Counted from the stretch's first letter, positions 9,365 through 17,851 are shown. The stretch is DNA of 64,000 bases from an uncultured Robinsoniella sp. (GCA_900540475.1 UQGG01000035.1:1-64000); one strand, 5' to 3'. Notes: generated from the sequence alone by a model not told the origin. Made by a program: numbers and translations.

Positions 9365-10105
9365 TTACTCAAACCTTACAATTTCTTTTTTCAGCCTCTT
9401 AATTATCTTCTTCTCCAGTCTGGAGATATAAGACTGGGAAATACCTAGCAGATCTGCCACTTCTTTTTGTGTCTTTTCTTCCCCGTCTCTGGTATTAATA
9501 CCAAATCTTAACTGCACAATTGTTTTTTCTCTATCTGAAAGTTTTTCAATTGCTTTTCCCAGCAATTTTCGTTCAACTTCATTTTCCATGTCTTTATATA
9601 TTACATCTTCGTCCGTTCCCAGGATGTCGGATAATAATAATTCATTTCCATCCCAATCCACATTCAGCGGTTCATCGAATGACACTTCCATCTTTGTTTT
9701 ATTATTTCTTCTCAGATACATTAAGATTTCGTTTTCTATACATCTTGAAGCATAAGTTGCCAGTTTGATATTTTTCTCCGGATTAAAGGTATTAATTGCC
9801 TTAATTAAACCAATGGTTCCTATTGATATTAAATCCTCTACTCCGACACCTGTATTGTCGAATTTTTTTGCTATGTATACTACTAATCTTAAGTTGTGTT
9901 CGATTAATAACGATTTCGCGTCACTATCGTATTCCGTCCCCAGGTCACTGATGACCTCTGCCTCTTTTCCCGGCTCTAAGGGCGCCGGAAGCACTTCACT
10001 GCCGCCAATATAATGAATATCATTTGGCCTTTTTAAAATGAGGTTTGGAAGCGATGATACAACGCGAAACTGAAAACGATGTGGCATTGAAACTTTTATA
10101 ACCAT
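9365..10105 (-). CDS. sigE: Sporulation sigma factor SigE (pro-sigma-E)
   Basis: A 246-residue sigma-70 family factor, the mother-cell-specific sigma-E of endospore formers. The region 2 block is almost textbook (LVVYIAKKFDNTGVGVEDLISIGTIGL in pieces: NLRLVVYIAKKF, EDLISIGTIGLIKA, LATYASRCIENEILMYLRR), followed by SFDEPLNVDWDGNELLLSD and the region 4 HTH (EVADLLGISQSYISRLEKKI). An N-terminal extension of about 30 residues ends at YIGGSEVLP, the region where the pro-peptide is removed in other species. It follows spoIIGA by 12 bases, matching the known spoIIG operon in which SpoIIGA is the processing protease. ATG at 10105 has AGGAGG at 8 bases. Confidence 0.97.
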   Translation of the reverse strand: MVIKVSMPHRFQFRVVSSLPNLILKRPNDIHYIGGSEVLPAPLEPGKEAEVISDLGTEYDSDAKSLLIEHNLRLVVYIAKKFDNTGVGVEDLISIGTIGLIKAINTFNPEKNIKLATYASRCIENEILMYLRRNNKTKMEVSFDEPLNVDWDGNELLLSDILGTDEDVIYKDMENEVERKLLGKAIEKLSDREKTIVQLRFGINTRDGEEKTQKEVADLLGISQSYISRLEKKIIKRLKKEIVRFE

Positions 10106-10116
10106 TTTTATTCCTC

Positions 10117-10950
10117 CTAATCTTCTAACATTGAAGGGTTTAATATCATCTGATATTTTCCCTTCGCACTAACGGACTCTTTTGTGACTGCTGCTACAGC
10201 TCCTTTGACAAGCTGCGACGCCCCAGACCTTCGTATGCTGATATAATCTAATCGTATTCCCGGTAACAAACCATTTTTTTCTCCAATGGAATGAAACGGG
10301 ATATAACAAATTTTCTCTGTTAACCCTTCTGCAGTTTGAAATTGGTACATCTGGAGTATCTGATTTTTTACTTCTTCTTCCAACATATCACTGATCGCAT
10401 CATAATCAATGATACTCACCGGCTTTCCGGTAATGGGCTGCTTCAACTGATTTCCGGTATCACACAAACCCATTACATGTTTGTTCTTACCATTCAGATT
10501 AATGACAACCTCATATAAATATTCTGTTTTTTGTTTGTATCTCTGATAGCAGCTTAAAATACATCGCAAGGTAAGAAAACTGATTACTCCAAGAAGCAGG
10601 CCGCCAGAAGCAATATGCCCCAATAGCATTTCCCAGATACCTCCCAGAACAAACGCTGATAAATACAAAATGATCGTGCCCCGTATTAAATGATCTCTGT
10701 CCTTGATTCTGCATCCTATTTTAACCATGAGGACACTTAGAATTCCAAATCCGCAAATGTTATAAACGAATGTATTTTGAATGGGCAATATGATAAGAAC
10801 ACACATCCCTGCTGCCCCAAGTACACTGGCCAAAAATATCCGAAACCAGTTTGTCTGACATTTCAGTGAACGGCATACCAGTGTAAGCAATAGATAATCC
10901 ATAATCATATTTTCCAAAAAGAATTTATCTATGTATATTTCATAATACAC
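10117..10950 (-). CDS. spoIIGA: Pro-sigma-E processing aspartic protease SpoIIGA
   Basis: A membrane-bound protease of about 277 residues that activates pro-sigma-E in the mother cell after a forespore signal. The N-terminal half has five hydrophobic segments (YIDKFFLENMIMDYLLLTLV onward); the C-terminal half carries the catalytic Asp motif in VMGLCDTGNQL. The frame is open from 10989, but GTG at 10950, with AGGGGGTG just upstream, gives the conserved start (V)YYEIYIDKFFLEN and I chose it. The upstream promoter carries Spo0A boxes, so expression would follow Spo0A phosphorylation at entry into sporulation. Confidence 0.94.
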   Translation of the reverse strand: MYYEIYIDKFFLENMIMDYLLLTLVCRSLKCQTNWFRIFLASVLGAAGMCVLIILPIQNTFVYNICGFGILSVLMVKIGCRIKDRDHLIRGTIILYLSAFVLGGIWEMLLGHIASGGLLLGVISFLTLRCILSCYQRYKQKTEYLYEVVINLNGKNKHVMGLCDTGNQLKQPITGKPVSIIDYDAISDMLEEEVKNQILQMYQFQTAEGLTEKICYIPFHSIGEKNGLLPGIRLDYISIRRSGASQLVKGAVAAVTKESVSAKGKYQMILNPSMLED

Positions 10951-10998
10951 AAAACACCCCCTGCCACCAAAATGAATGCTTTGATCCAAGCACTATCC

Positions 10999-11074
10999 AT
11001 TATAGGTGATAGGGGGTGTGAGTTTTGTCAAAAACGCAACGCTATATTCAATTTTTCTTCGACAGACCTCGACA
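10999..11074 (-). promoter_or_regulatory. spoIIG promoter with Spo0A boxes
   Basis: On the minus strand there are perfect TTGACA (11031-11026) and perfect TATAAT (11004-10999) elements separated by 21 bases instead of about 17. Upstream lie two tandem 0A-box matches 10 bases apart, TGTCGAG (11074-11068) and TGTCGAA (11064-11058), and a weaker TGACAAA overlaps the -35 (11030-11024). The Bacillus subtilis spoIIG promoter is known for a similarly over-long spacer and for activation by phosphorylated Spo0A. Confidence 0.88.
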
Positions 11075-11118
11075 GTCTGACTTTCCAAAAATGCTCTGAA
11101 GCCCGTTTCATCATTGTT

Positions 11119-11886
11119 CTACAAACCATATCTGCCAATGATATTTAATACCTGTTCCAGTTTTTCAACCGGGATCTGCCCCGGAGCCGAAACTTGGCCT
11201 ACCGCTCCAAATGTCACTGCCGAACCAAATATTTCTCCGGTAATTCTACTTACAAAGCCCATGCTTCCCATTGACATAGTAATAAAAGGCCTGTCCGCCA
11301 ATGATTCCTTCATTGCCAGGGTAGCATCTAAAAGTGTTAAAACATCCTGACTGCCGGTTGGCATAACAGCTATCTTTGTAATATCGACACCAGCTTTCTG
11401 CATTTTCTGCAAACGCGCTACAATCTCATCTTTCGGCGGAGTCTTCTCAAAATCGTGGTTGGAACCCACCACCTTAACTCCATAACGATGTGCACTTTTC
11501 ACAATTGGGGCACTTACTTCTTCTCCTCGAAAAATTTCTACATCAATTAAATCGATATACCCGGTCTTTACCGCATGCAGATTCATTTCTACATATTCCT
11601 TCATTTCAATCGGACGCTTTCCACCCTCGTCCACCGTGCGGAAGGTAAACAGTAACGGAATATCACCAAGTATCTTGCGCAATTCTTTGAGGGTCTCTGC
11701 CATCTTTTTTTGATTCATCACATAATCAAAAAAGTCCACACGCCACTCCACCATATCAATTGGACGTGCCGCAATCTTCAGCGCAGTTTCCAATATTCTT
11801 TCCTTACTTCCACTCACTATGGGAACGCATATTTTCGGCCTTCCTGCTCCAATTGAAATATTCCTGACTTTCACTGATAAATCCAT
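11119..11886 (-). CDS. aroD: 3-dehydroquinate dehydratase, type I
   Basis: A 255-residue class I dehydroquinase, third step of the shikimate pathway, forming a Schiff base with its substrate in the cytoplasm. Clear family blocks: DMVEWRVDFF, LLFTFRTVDEGG, VVGSNHDFEKTP (catalytic His), DITKIAVMPTG (Schiff-base Lys) and ITMSMGSMGFVSRI with FGSAVTFG near the C-terminus. Length matches the family. The ATG at 11886 follows AGGAG by 9 bases. No other shikimate genes are nearby, and its placement upstream of spoIIGA with the Spo0A promoter in between suggests separate transcription. Confidence 0.96.
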   Translation of the reverse strand: MDLSVKVRNISIGAGRPKICVPIVSGSKERILETALKIAARPIDMVEWRVDFFDYVMNQKKMAETLKELRKILGDIPLLFTFRTVDEGGKRPIEMKEYVEMNLHAVKTGYIDLIDVEIFRGEEVSAPIVKSAHRYGVKVVGSNHDFEKTPPKDEIVARLQKMQKAGVDITKIAVMPTGSQDVLTLLDATLAMKESLADRPFITMSMGSMGFVSRITGEIFGSAVTFGAVGQVSAPGQIPVEKLEQVLNIIGRYGL

Positions 11887-11951
11887 ACTGTACCACTCCT
11901 CATCATGTATTTAATTAAATGCTGCTTAGGCTCGTTGCCCGCGGGGAAAAA

Positions 11952-13118
11952 TTAAGCCAGCTCCAGCTTCCGCTCATGTTCTCCTAAAATGGTTTGTGTT
12001 TCCATAATCCTCACAAAATTATTCATAATCTTCTCCGTATTATCATCAATCTTCCGATTCAGATTCCTTGTTATATCATGAAGCTCATCTACCTTATTCT
12101 CAACCCGCTCCATTCTAAGATTCATATTATGCATTTCACTATGGAAACCAAGTATTTCCTTCTGAAGCGGTTCTAATCTTTTACTCATATTCTGGTCAAT
12201 CCTTGCTTCCATCGCTTCCAGTTTTGCATCAAAATCTATTTTATTCTTTTCAAAAGCAGTTTCTATCTCTGATTTCATACTGCTTCTCCAAAGCATGTTT
12301 TTATGATCTTGTTCTGTAAAATGATCATGAATCATTTTATCCTGCTCTGTAAATTGATTATGTATCATCTTATCCTGTTCTTTAAATTGATCATGAATCA
12401 TTTTATCCTGTTGCGCAAATTGATTATGTATCATCTTATCCTGTTCTTTAAATTGATCATGAATTATCTTATCCTGCTCTGTAAAATGATCATGTATCAT
12501 CTTATCCTGTTCTTTAAATTGATCATGAATTATCTTATCCTGCTCTGTAAAATGATCATGTATCATCTTATCCTGTTCTTTAAATTGATCATGAATTATC
12601 TTATCCTGTTCCGCAAGTCGCTGATCGATTTTACTATCCTGTTCTGCAAATTTCTGATCGATCCTCTTATCCTGCTCCGCAAACTTCTGATCGATCCTCT
12701 TATCCTGCTCTGCAAACTTCTGATTGATCATCTCATTCTGCTCCGCAAACTTCTGGTCGATCCTCTTATCCTGTTCTGCAAACTTCTGATTGATCATCTC
12801 ATTCTGCTCCGCAAACTTCTGATCGATCCTCTTATCCTGCTCCGCAAACTTCTGATCGATCCTCTTATCCTGCTCTGCAAACTTCTGATTGATCATCTCA
12901 TTCTGCTCCGCAAACTTCTGATCGATCCTCTTATCCTGCTCCGCAAACTTCTGATCGATCCTCTTATCCTGCTCTGCAAACTTCTGATTGATCATCTCAT
13001 TCTGCTCCGCAAACTTCTGATCGATCCTCTTATCCTGCTCATCAAATCGCTGGTCGATTTTTTTCTCCTGCGACTCAAACATCTTACCGATTTCTTTCAA
13101 TAGAATGGCATTTTCCAT
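11952..13118 (-). CDS. Hendecad-repeat coiled-coil protein of unknown function
   Basis: A 388-residue protein made mostly of 23 consecutive 11-residue units at about residues 16-268. Fourteen are of the type EQDKRIDQKFA / EQNEMINQKFA and nine of the type EQDKMIHDQFK / EQDKMIHDHFT. An 11-residue period with Ile and Phe at fixed places is typical of right-handed or straight hendecad coiled coils. The C-terminal 120 residues (LEAMEARIDQNM, MRMERVENKVDELHDITRNL) look like an ordinary coiled coil. No signal peptide, membrane segment or enzyme motif is visible. ATG at 13118 was chosen over GTG at 13127 because GAGGTG lies 6 bases before it. Phage-fibre-like, cytoskeletal or scaffold roles would all fit; I assign none. 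The repeated DNA suggests length variation between strains. Confidence 0.85.
   Translation of the reverse strand: MENAILLKEIGKMFESQEKKIDQRFDEQDKRIDQKFAEQNEMINQKFAEQDKRIDQKFAEQDKRIDQKFAEQNEMINQKFAEQDKRIDQKFAEQDKRIDQKFAEQNEMINQKFAEQDKRIDQKFAEQNEMINQKFAEQDKRIDQKFAEQDKRIDQKFAEQDSKIDQRLAEQDKIIHDQFKEQDKMIHDHFTEQDKIIHDQFKEQDKMIHDHFTEQDKIIHDQFKEQDKMIHNQFAQQDKMIHDQFKEQDKMIHNQFTEQDKMIHDHFTEQDHKNMLWRSSMKSEIETAFEKNKIDFDAKLEAMEARIDQNMSKRLEPLQKEILGFHSEMHNMNLRMERVENKVDELHDITRNLNRKIDDNTEKIMNNFVRIMETQTILGEHERKLELA
12315..13073 (-). repeat. In-frame tandem repeats of 33 bp, 23 units
   Basis: Twenty-three 33-base units run without interruption inside the coiled-coil gene. Units in the 5' two thirds (12630-13040) are nearly identical at DNA level and alternate two sequence types in a higher-order pattern, a sign of recent expansion by slippage or unequal recombination. 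The 3' units form a second, more diverged set. Confidence 0.92.
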
Positions 13119-13139
13119 CCGGTTCACCTCGTGTTTTCT

Positions 13140-13168
13140 ATTTTATCATATACTATTTCTAAAGTCTA
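13140..13168 (-). promoter_or_regulatory. Possible promoter of the hendecad-repeat gene
   Basis: On the minus strand TAGACT (13168-13163), 17 bases and TAAAAT (13145-13140) lie about 22 bases before the ATG at 13118. The -35 is weak. The rest of 13119-13436 holds only this and the galE terminator. Confidence 0.4.
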
Positions 13169-13339
13169 TTTAGTTTTCAAGGTACCATTAATTTGATTGG
13201 GGTTTTTAAGAATTGTCTGTCGAATATTCATTTTTTCAGAATGGGAATATCACACCCAAAGATTGTTATTGCGTTTATGTGATTTATATTTTAACTTATT
13301 TGCATCCATATGTCAATAAGTTTTCAATTAACTTTATCA

Positions 13340-13383
13340 ATTTTTTTATAAAAACAGAACCGATGTATGGTTACACCGGTCCT
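13340..13383 (-). terminator. Terminator downstream of galE
   Basis: A 12-bp stem with two G-U pairs (13356-13367 with 13372-13383) and a 4-base loop, followed on the minus strand by GTTTTTATAAAAAAATTG. It is the likely end of the nucleotidyltransferase-kinase-galE operon. Confidence 0.75.
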
Positions 13384-13436
13384 GACAATATTCATATACA
13401 GTAATGATATCTTTACTGCCGATATTCTTTTATCTC

Positions 13437-14453
13437 TTACTCTTCATATCCATTTGGGTTATTGCTCTGCCATCTCCAGGAATCTTCGCACATTTCCTCG
13501 ATGCCTCTTTCCGCTACCCAGCCCAGTTCTTCTTTTGCTTTTGCCGCATCTGAATAACAAGTTGCAATATCACCTGCACGGCGAGGTTTGATCTGATATT
13601 TGATTGTCTTTCCACAAGCTTTTTCAAATGCCTTTACTACCTGAAGTACGCTGTATCCATTTCCCGTTCCCAGATTATAGATATTTACGCCTGCTTTTTC
13701 TTCGATCTTCTTTAACGCTTTTACGTGTCCAACAGCCAGGTCAACTACGTGGATATAATCACGTACACCAGTTCCGTCAGGAGTATCATAATCATCGCCA
13801 AATACGCCGAGACATTCTAATTTACCTACTGCAACCTGCGCTATGTATGGTACCAGATTATTGGGGATTCCTTTCGGATCTTCTCCGATCAATCCGCTCT
13901 TATGTGCTCCAATGGGATTAAAGTAACGAAGCAATACCACATTCCATTCCGGGTCAGCAACATGAAGATCTGTTAAAACCTGCTCCAGCATACCTTTTGT
14001 CTGTCCATAAGGATTTGTAATCTTTCCTTTTGGGCATTCCTCTGTAATCGGAATAAATGCTGGATCTCCATATACAGTAGCAGAAGAACTGAAGATGATG
14101 TTCTTCACATTATGGTCTCTCATTACTTCGCACAGGATAAAAGTACCTGTCATGTTGTTATGATAGTATTCCAATGGTTTTGCCACGGATTCCCCAACTG
14201 CTTTTAAACCTGCAAAATGAATTACAGAATCAATGGATTCTTTATCAAAAATTTCATTTAATTTTTCTCTGTCCAGGATGTCAGCTTTGTAAAAAGTCAC
14301 TTTTTTACCTGAGATTTCTTCCACTCTTGCGATTGCCTTTTCGCTTGAATTGTAAAGATTGTCTACTACAACCACATCGTATCCTGCTTTTAATAACTCA
14401 ATACATGTATGACTGCCGATATATCCTGCACCGCCTGTAACTAAAATTGCCAT
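13437..14453 (-). CDS. galE: UDP-glucose 4-epimerase
   Basis: A 338-residue short-chain dehydrogenase/reductase-type epimerase interconverting UDP-glucose and UDP-galactose, and possibly their N-acetyl forms. The NAD-binding glycine motif GGAGYIGSH begins at residue 7; the catalytic Ser is in FSSSATVYGDP and the Tyr/Lys pair in NPYGQTKGM. The C-terminal block (PRRAGDIATCYSDAAKA) is typical. The ATG at 14453 follows GGAGGAG. It is the last gene of a run with two nucleotidyltransferases and a sugar 1-kinase, so its job is probably to feed or drain the UDP-sugar those enzymes make. Confidence 0.97.
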   Translation of the reverse strand: MAILVTGGAGYIGSHTCIELLKAGYDVVVVDNLYNSSEKAIARVEEISGKKVTFYKADILDREKLNEIFDKESIDSVIHFAGLKAVGESVAKPLEYYHNNMTGTFILCEVMRDHNVKNIIFSSSATVYGDPAFIPITEECPKGKITNPYGQTKGMLEQVLTDLHVADPEWNVVLLRYFNPIGAHKSGLIGEDPKGIPNNLVPYIAQVAVGKLECLGVFGDDYDTPDGTGVRDYIHVVDLAVGHVKALKKIEEKAGVNIYNLGTGNGYSVLQVVKAFEKACGKTIKYQIKPRRAGDIATCYSDAAKAKEELGWVAERGIEEMCEDSWRWQSNNPNGYEE

Positions 14454-14542
14454 GATGTGCTCCTCCTCATTCTATGCCAACTGAATTTGTTTCTCTTATA
14501 GTCTATACCCACTCTGAGTATTTCGCAACATTTTTTTCCATA

Positions 14543-15463
14543 TTATTTCCATAAAAACTCGGGATACAGTCCTGTCTTCTTCAGATTCTTAATTGCATTT
14601 ACCACATATTCTTTATCTTCTTTGTAAGTGACACCATACCACTTATCCAAAGATTTTAAAACCTCTACCGTTGCTTTTCCCTCATCAATCAGGTCATTTA
14701 CCACAGTAGGCAGAAAATACTCACATTTTAATGGATTCGTTTTCAGGTTCTGATCCAAAAATTTTGGAAATCGTTCTTTTAACTCCTGAAGGAAACTGGC
14801 TGAAAATCCCCACATATTCATAGAAACGGTGCTTCCTTCCGGTATCGTAGCCCAGGTTGCCCCTTCGTCTTCCGTATACTCCGCATTACCATTTCTTTTT
14901 TCAATATGGGTTCTTTCATTAATTCCTGTCAGATACTGCTGCTCATCAGTCACACATACACCTCTGGCAACATGACCATTATCCGTAAGGGTGTTTTCAA
15001 GAACATATCCAACCATCGTGTAACGGTATTTCTCATCATCCTGGTGATTGGACAGATAATCATAAATCATCTGGTATGCATGCCGTCCATAGTAATCATC
15101 TGCATTAATTACCGCAAATGGACCATCTATCACACTGCTGCAGCTTAGCACTGCATGACCCGTTCCAAATGGCTTCTCACGCCCCTGGGGCACTTCATAT
15201 CCTGCCGGCAGGCTGTTCATTTCCTGATATACATACTCCACTTCCAGTTGCCTTTCCATCCTGTTGCCAATTGCAGCCCTAAAATCCGCTTCATTTTCTT
15301 TTTTAATAATAAATACAACCTTTTGAAAGCCGGCCCGAATCGCATCATAAATGGAAAAATCAATAATCATATGTCCCTGTTCATCTACCGGATCAATCTG
15401 CTTTAAGCCGCCATACCTGCTGCCCATTCCGGCTGCCATGATCACTAAAACTGGTTTGCTCAT
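14543..15463 (-). CDS. Sugar-phosphate nucleotidyltransferase, copy 1
   Basis: A 306-residue NTP-transferase fold enzyme. The N-terminal nucleotide loop is VIMAAGMGSRYGGLKQ, and the metal/sugar region includes FAVINADDYYGRHAYQ. It has the general design of UDP-sugar pyrophosphorylases, which join a sugar 1-phosphate to a nucleoside triphosphate, but the exact sugar and nucleotide cannot be told from sequence. It is a close paralogue of the product of 16748-17671 (shared blocks EGSTVSMNMWGFS/KGSTVSMNMWGFS and NPLKCEYFLPTVV), pointing to a duplication. The gene is separated from the upstream kinase by a palindromic repeat. ATG at 15463 has GGAGGAAG nearby. Confidence 0.86.
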   Translation of the reverse strand: MSKPVLVIMAAGMGSRYGGLKQIDPVDEQGHMIIDFSIYDAIRAGFQKVVFIIKKENEADFRAAIGNRMERQLEVEYVYQEMNSLPAGYEVPQGREKPFGTGHAVLSCSSVIDGPFAVINADDYYGRHAYQMIYDYLSNHQDDEKYRYTMVGYVLENTLTDNGHVARGVCVTDEQQYLTGINERTHIEKRNGNAEYTEDEGATWATIPEGSTVSMNMWGFSASFLQELKERFPKFLDQNLKTNPLKCEYFLPTVVNDLIDEGKATVEVLKSLDKWYGVTYKEDKEYVVNAIKNLKKTGLYPEFLWK

Positions 15464-15516
15464 ATTCTTCCTCCGTTTAAACTAAAATCATTACCCAGCA
15501 TATAGCTTTATGGGCT

Positions 15517-15575
15517 ACTAGAGCCTGTTTGAAAATTCATTCCTGACAGAAAGCAATTTTAAAACACGCTCTAGT
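15517..15575. repeat. Palindromic repeat family, short copy (B)
   Basis: 21-base arms (15517-15537 and 15555-15575) match at 19 positions around a 17-base loop. Each arm reads ACTAGAGC(G/C)TGTTT(G/T)AAAATT, the same ends as the longer elements at 44-45 kb. It lies between the kinase stop and the start of nucleotidyltransferase copy 1. Confidence 0.85.
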
Positions 15576-15632
15576 AAGTTTATCACATAAGAAGCGTTTT
15601 GGGCACCCCCTTTTCCTGATGAACCGTTAAAA

Positions 15633-16748
15633 TTATAGATATTTTTCTACAATATCCGCCATTTCATCCCACTTATCTTCCATATCCGCCACCAGTTTAA
15701 ACTGAGTACGGCATCTGTCAACGTTCTGCTTATCACGATGTATTTTAAAATAAGTATCCCCCTGCAGATAATCCGTCAGAAAACGCATGCCGCATTCAAA
15801 TGTCATAAGCTTTGCACCAGTTGGAAGCATTTTAATTTCCATATCCGTAAGGCTGCCAGCACATCCTTCCACATATCCTTTCGTATACAGGGCAAACAGA
15901 TTCATGTCACAGGAAATTTTTGATAAATCCTGTTCATCTTCGGCACCGGTGCTGGCGCCAAAGCGAATAGAATCACCAAAATCATTCAGCGCCAACCCGG
16001 GCATTACTGTATCCAGATCAATGACGCATATACCCTTTCCGGTCTTATCATCAATCATGATATTGTTTAACTTGGTGTCATTGTGGGTAACCCGCAGAGG
16101 AAGCTCTCCTTTTTCCAGCATGTCGCAAAGGATATGGGCATCTGCTTCCCGGTCCAGGACAAATTGTATTTCCGGCTGGACATCTTTCGCTCTTTCACAG
16201 ATGTCCTCTTCCACTGCTTTTTTGAACTTGTCAAAACGATCGATCGTATTATGAAAATCTTTAATGGTTTCATGAAGTGTTTTGGCAGGGTAATCGGACA
16301 AAAGTCTTTGGAAATTACCGAATGCCACGGCGCTCTGATAAAAATCATCTGGTTTTTCAACCGCATCATAACTGGTTGCACCCTCGATAAATCCATAGCT
16401 GCGCCAGTATTCACCAGTAGAATCCACATAATAATTATGGCCTTCCAACGTAGGAATCACATTTAGAGTCTCTCTTTCCGGATCACCGCCCATCAGAATA
16501 ATTTTTTTTCTGAGAAAAGAAGTAACATTTACAATGTTCTCCATTAACTCTACCGGATTTTTGAAGATTTCATGATTCATACGCTGCAGAATATATCTTT
16601 TTACATTTCCGTCCTCTTTATCAAAGATCAATAGAAAGGTATCATTGATATGTCCGCTTCCATAGGTATTCCCGCTCTGAAAGATTCCTTCATATTGAAA
16701 ATGCTGAATCACTTCCTCCATTTTACTGCATGTTTCATCTTTTGCCAT
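15633..16748 (-). CDS. Anomeric sugar kinase, NahK-like (APH fold)
   Basis: A 371-residue aminoglycoside-phosphotransferase-fold kinase resembling N-acetylhexosamine 1-kinase (NahK/LnpB) of bifidobacteria. Visible are the N-terminal GSGHINDTFLL loop, RYILQRMNHEIF, the catalytic loop LRVTHNDTKLNNIMID (near residue 215-230) and the metal-binding CVIDLDTVMPG. Such enzymes phosphorylate GlcNAc or GalNAc at C1 with ATP. In place between two nucleotidyltransferases and galE, it would supply the sugar 1-phosphate for UDP-sugar formation. ATG at 16748 (GGAGG at 7 bases) shares its A with the upstream stop codon (TAATG), so the two genes are translationally coupled. The exact hexose is inferred, and no lacto-N-biose phosphorylase gene is in the window. 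Confidence 0.85.
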   Translation of the reverse strand: MAKDETCSKMEEVIQHFQYEGIFQSGNTYGSGHINDTFLLIFDKEDGNVKRYILQRMNHEIFKNPVELMENIVNVTSFLRKKIILMGGDPERETLNVIPTLEGHNYYVDSTGEYWRSYGFIEGATSYDAVEKPDDFYQSAVAFGNFQRLLSDYPAKTLHETIKDFHNTIDRFDKFKKAVEEDICERAKDVQPEIQFVLDREADAHILCDMLEKGELPLRVTHNDTKLNNIMIDDKTGKGICVIDLDTVMPGLALNDFGDSIRFGASTGAEDEQDLSKISCDMNLFALYTKGYVEGCAGSLTDMEIKMLPTGAKLMTFECGMRFLTDYLQGDTYFKIHRDKQNVDRCRTQFKLVADMEDKWDEMADIVEKYL

Positions 16749-17671
16749 TACTGTTCCTCCCACAATCTATCAGGATATAATCCCTCTTTTTTAAAGTTCT
16801 TAACTGCTTCCACTACTACTTCTTTATCCTCTTTATAGGTTACGCCGTACCATCTGTCGGAAGATTTCAATACTTCTACCGTAGCCTTTTCTTCCTCCAG
16901 AAGTTCTCCTACAACAGTGGGTAAGAAATATTCACATTTCAGAGGATTGCTTTCTAAGTTTTCTTTCAGAAAAGCTGCAAACCGGTTTTCTAGTTCCTCT
17001 AAAATACTCTTAGAAAATCCCCACATATTCATAGATACTGTGCTTCCCTTTGGAATTTCCGTCCAGGTTTTTCCGTCATCCTCGGTATACGCCGCGCCTT
17101 CACCACGTTTTTCAATACGGGTTCTTTCGTGAATGCCAACGAGATATCCCTGATCATCTGTCTCACACACACCCCTTGCAACATGTCCGTGGTCTGTCAA
17201 TGTATTTTCCAAAACGTATCCCACCATGGTATAACGGTACTGTTCATCATCCTCATGGGTATTCAGGTAATTGTAAATGGATTCAAATGCATGCTGTCCA
17301 TAATAATCATCTGCGTTGATAACCGCAAACGGGCCGTCAACCTTTCCCAGGCAGCTTGCAATTGCATGTCCGGTTCCCCATGGTTTTACTCTCCCTTCCG
17401 GAACTGTAAATCCTTCCGGCAGATTATGTAAATCCTGGTATACATAAGAAACGTCCATTTTTTTGCTCATCCTGTCTCCGATGCATTCCTTAAAATCTGC
17501 TTCATCTTCCTTTTTAATAATAAAAACAACTTTTTCAAATCCTGCTTTTACTGCGTCAAAAATAGAAAAATCAATAATGATATGTCCCTGCTCATCTACA
17601 GGATCAATCTGTTTCAATCCTCCATAACGGCTTCCCATTCCTGCTGCCATAATCACCAATACTGGTTTCAT
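16748..17671 (-). CDS. Sugar-phosphate nucleotidyltransferase, copy 2
   Basis: About 307 residues with the same architecture as the copy at 14543-15463: VIMAAGMGSRYGGLKQ at the N-terminus, FAVINADDYYGQHAFE, and YFLPTVVGELLEEEK near the end. Two neighbouring ATGs (17677 and 17671) both lie behind AAAGGAG; 17671 gives an N-terminus like that of the paralogue. It is first in the operon and directly faces the divergent AraC gene, whose probable operator overlaps this gene's promoter region. Why a cluster keeps two similar transferases is unclear; different sugar or nucleotide specificity is plausible. Confidence 0.86.
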   Translation of the reverse strand: MKPVLVIMAAGMGSRYGGLKQIDPVDEQGHIIIDFSIFDAVKAGFEKVVFIIKKEDEADFKECIGDRMSKKMDVSYVYQDLHNLPEGFTVPEGRVKPWGTGHAIASCLGKVDGPFAVINADDYYGQHAFESIYNYLNTHEDDEQYRYTMVGYVLENTLTDHGHVARGVCETDDQGYLVGIHERTRIEKRGEGAAYTEDDGKTWTEIPKGSTVSMNMWGFSKSILEELENRFAAFLKENLESNPLKCEYFLPTVVGELLEEEKATVEVLKSSDRWYGVTYKEDKEVVVEAVKNFKKEGLYPDRLWEEQ

Positions 17672-17756
17672 GTCCATACCTCTCCTTTTCACATTTATTT
17701 ATTAACTCTCTAACTTTGTTATTACCGTCATTATAGTATACCTTTTCTCAAAAATA

Positions 17757-17788
17757 TTTGTACAATCTTTCAGCAATTTTGTACTATC
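17757..17788. promoter_or_regulatory. Probable AraC-family operator, 21-bp direct repeat
   Basis: TTTGTACAATC (17757-17767) and TTTGTACTATC (17778-17788) are direct repeats exactly 21 bases apart, two helical turns, as AraC-type dimers favour. They lie in the divergent region between the AraC gene and nucleotidyltransferase copy 2. On the minus strand the inner site overlaps a TTGTAC element 19 bases from TATACT, so the site could activate that operon. Confidence 0.6.
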
Positions 17789-17851
17789 GTATTTATTATT
17801 TGCATTTTGTCCAAAAATGCGATATTCTATAGCTTACAAGGGGGTAATTTT

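Noticed and set aside
12315..13073. CRISPR-like array
   Set aside because: Units are contiguous, in frame and coding, with no spacers between repeats.
12303..13103. A 266-residue plus-strand ORF rich in Leu/Ile (LLIDPLILLRKL repeats)
   Set aside because: It is the antisense frame of the hendecad repeat array and stays open only because the repeat unit is 33 bases; there is no ribosome binding site.
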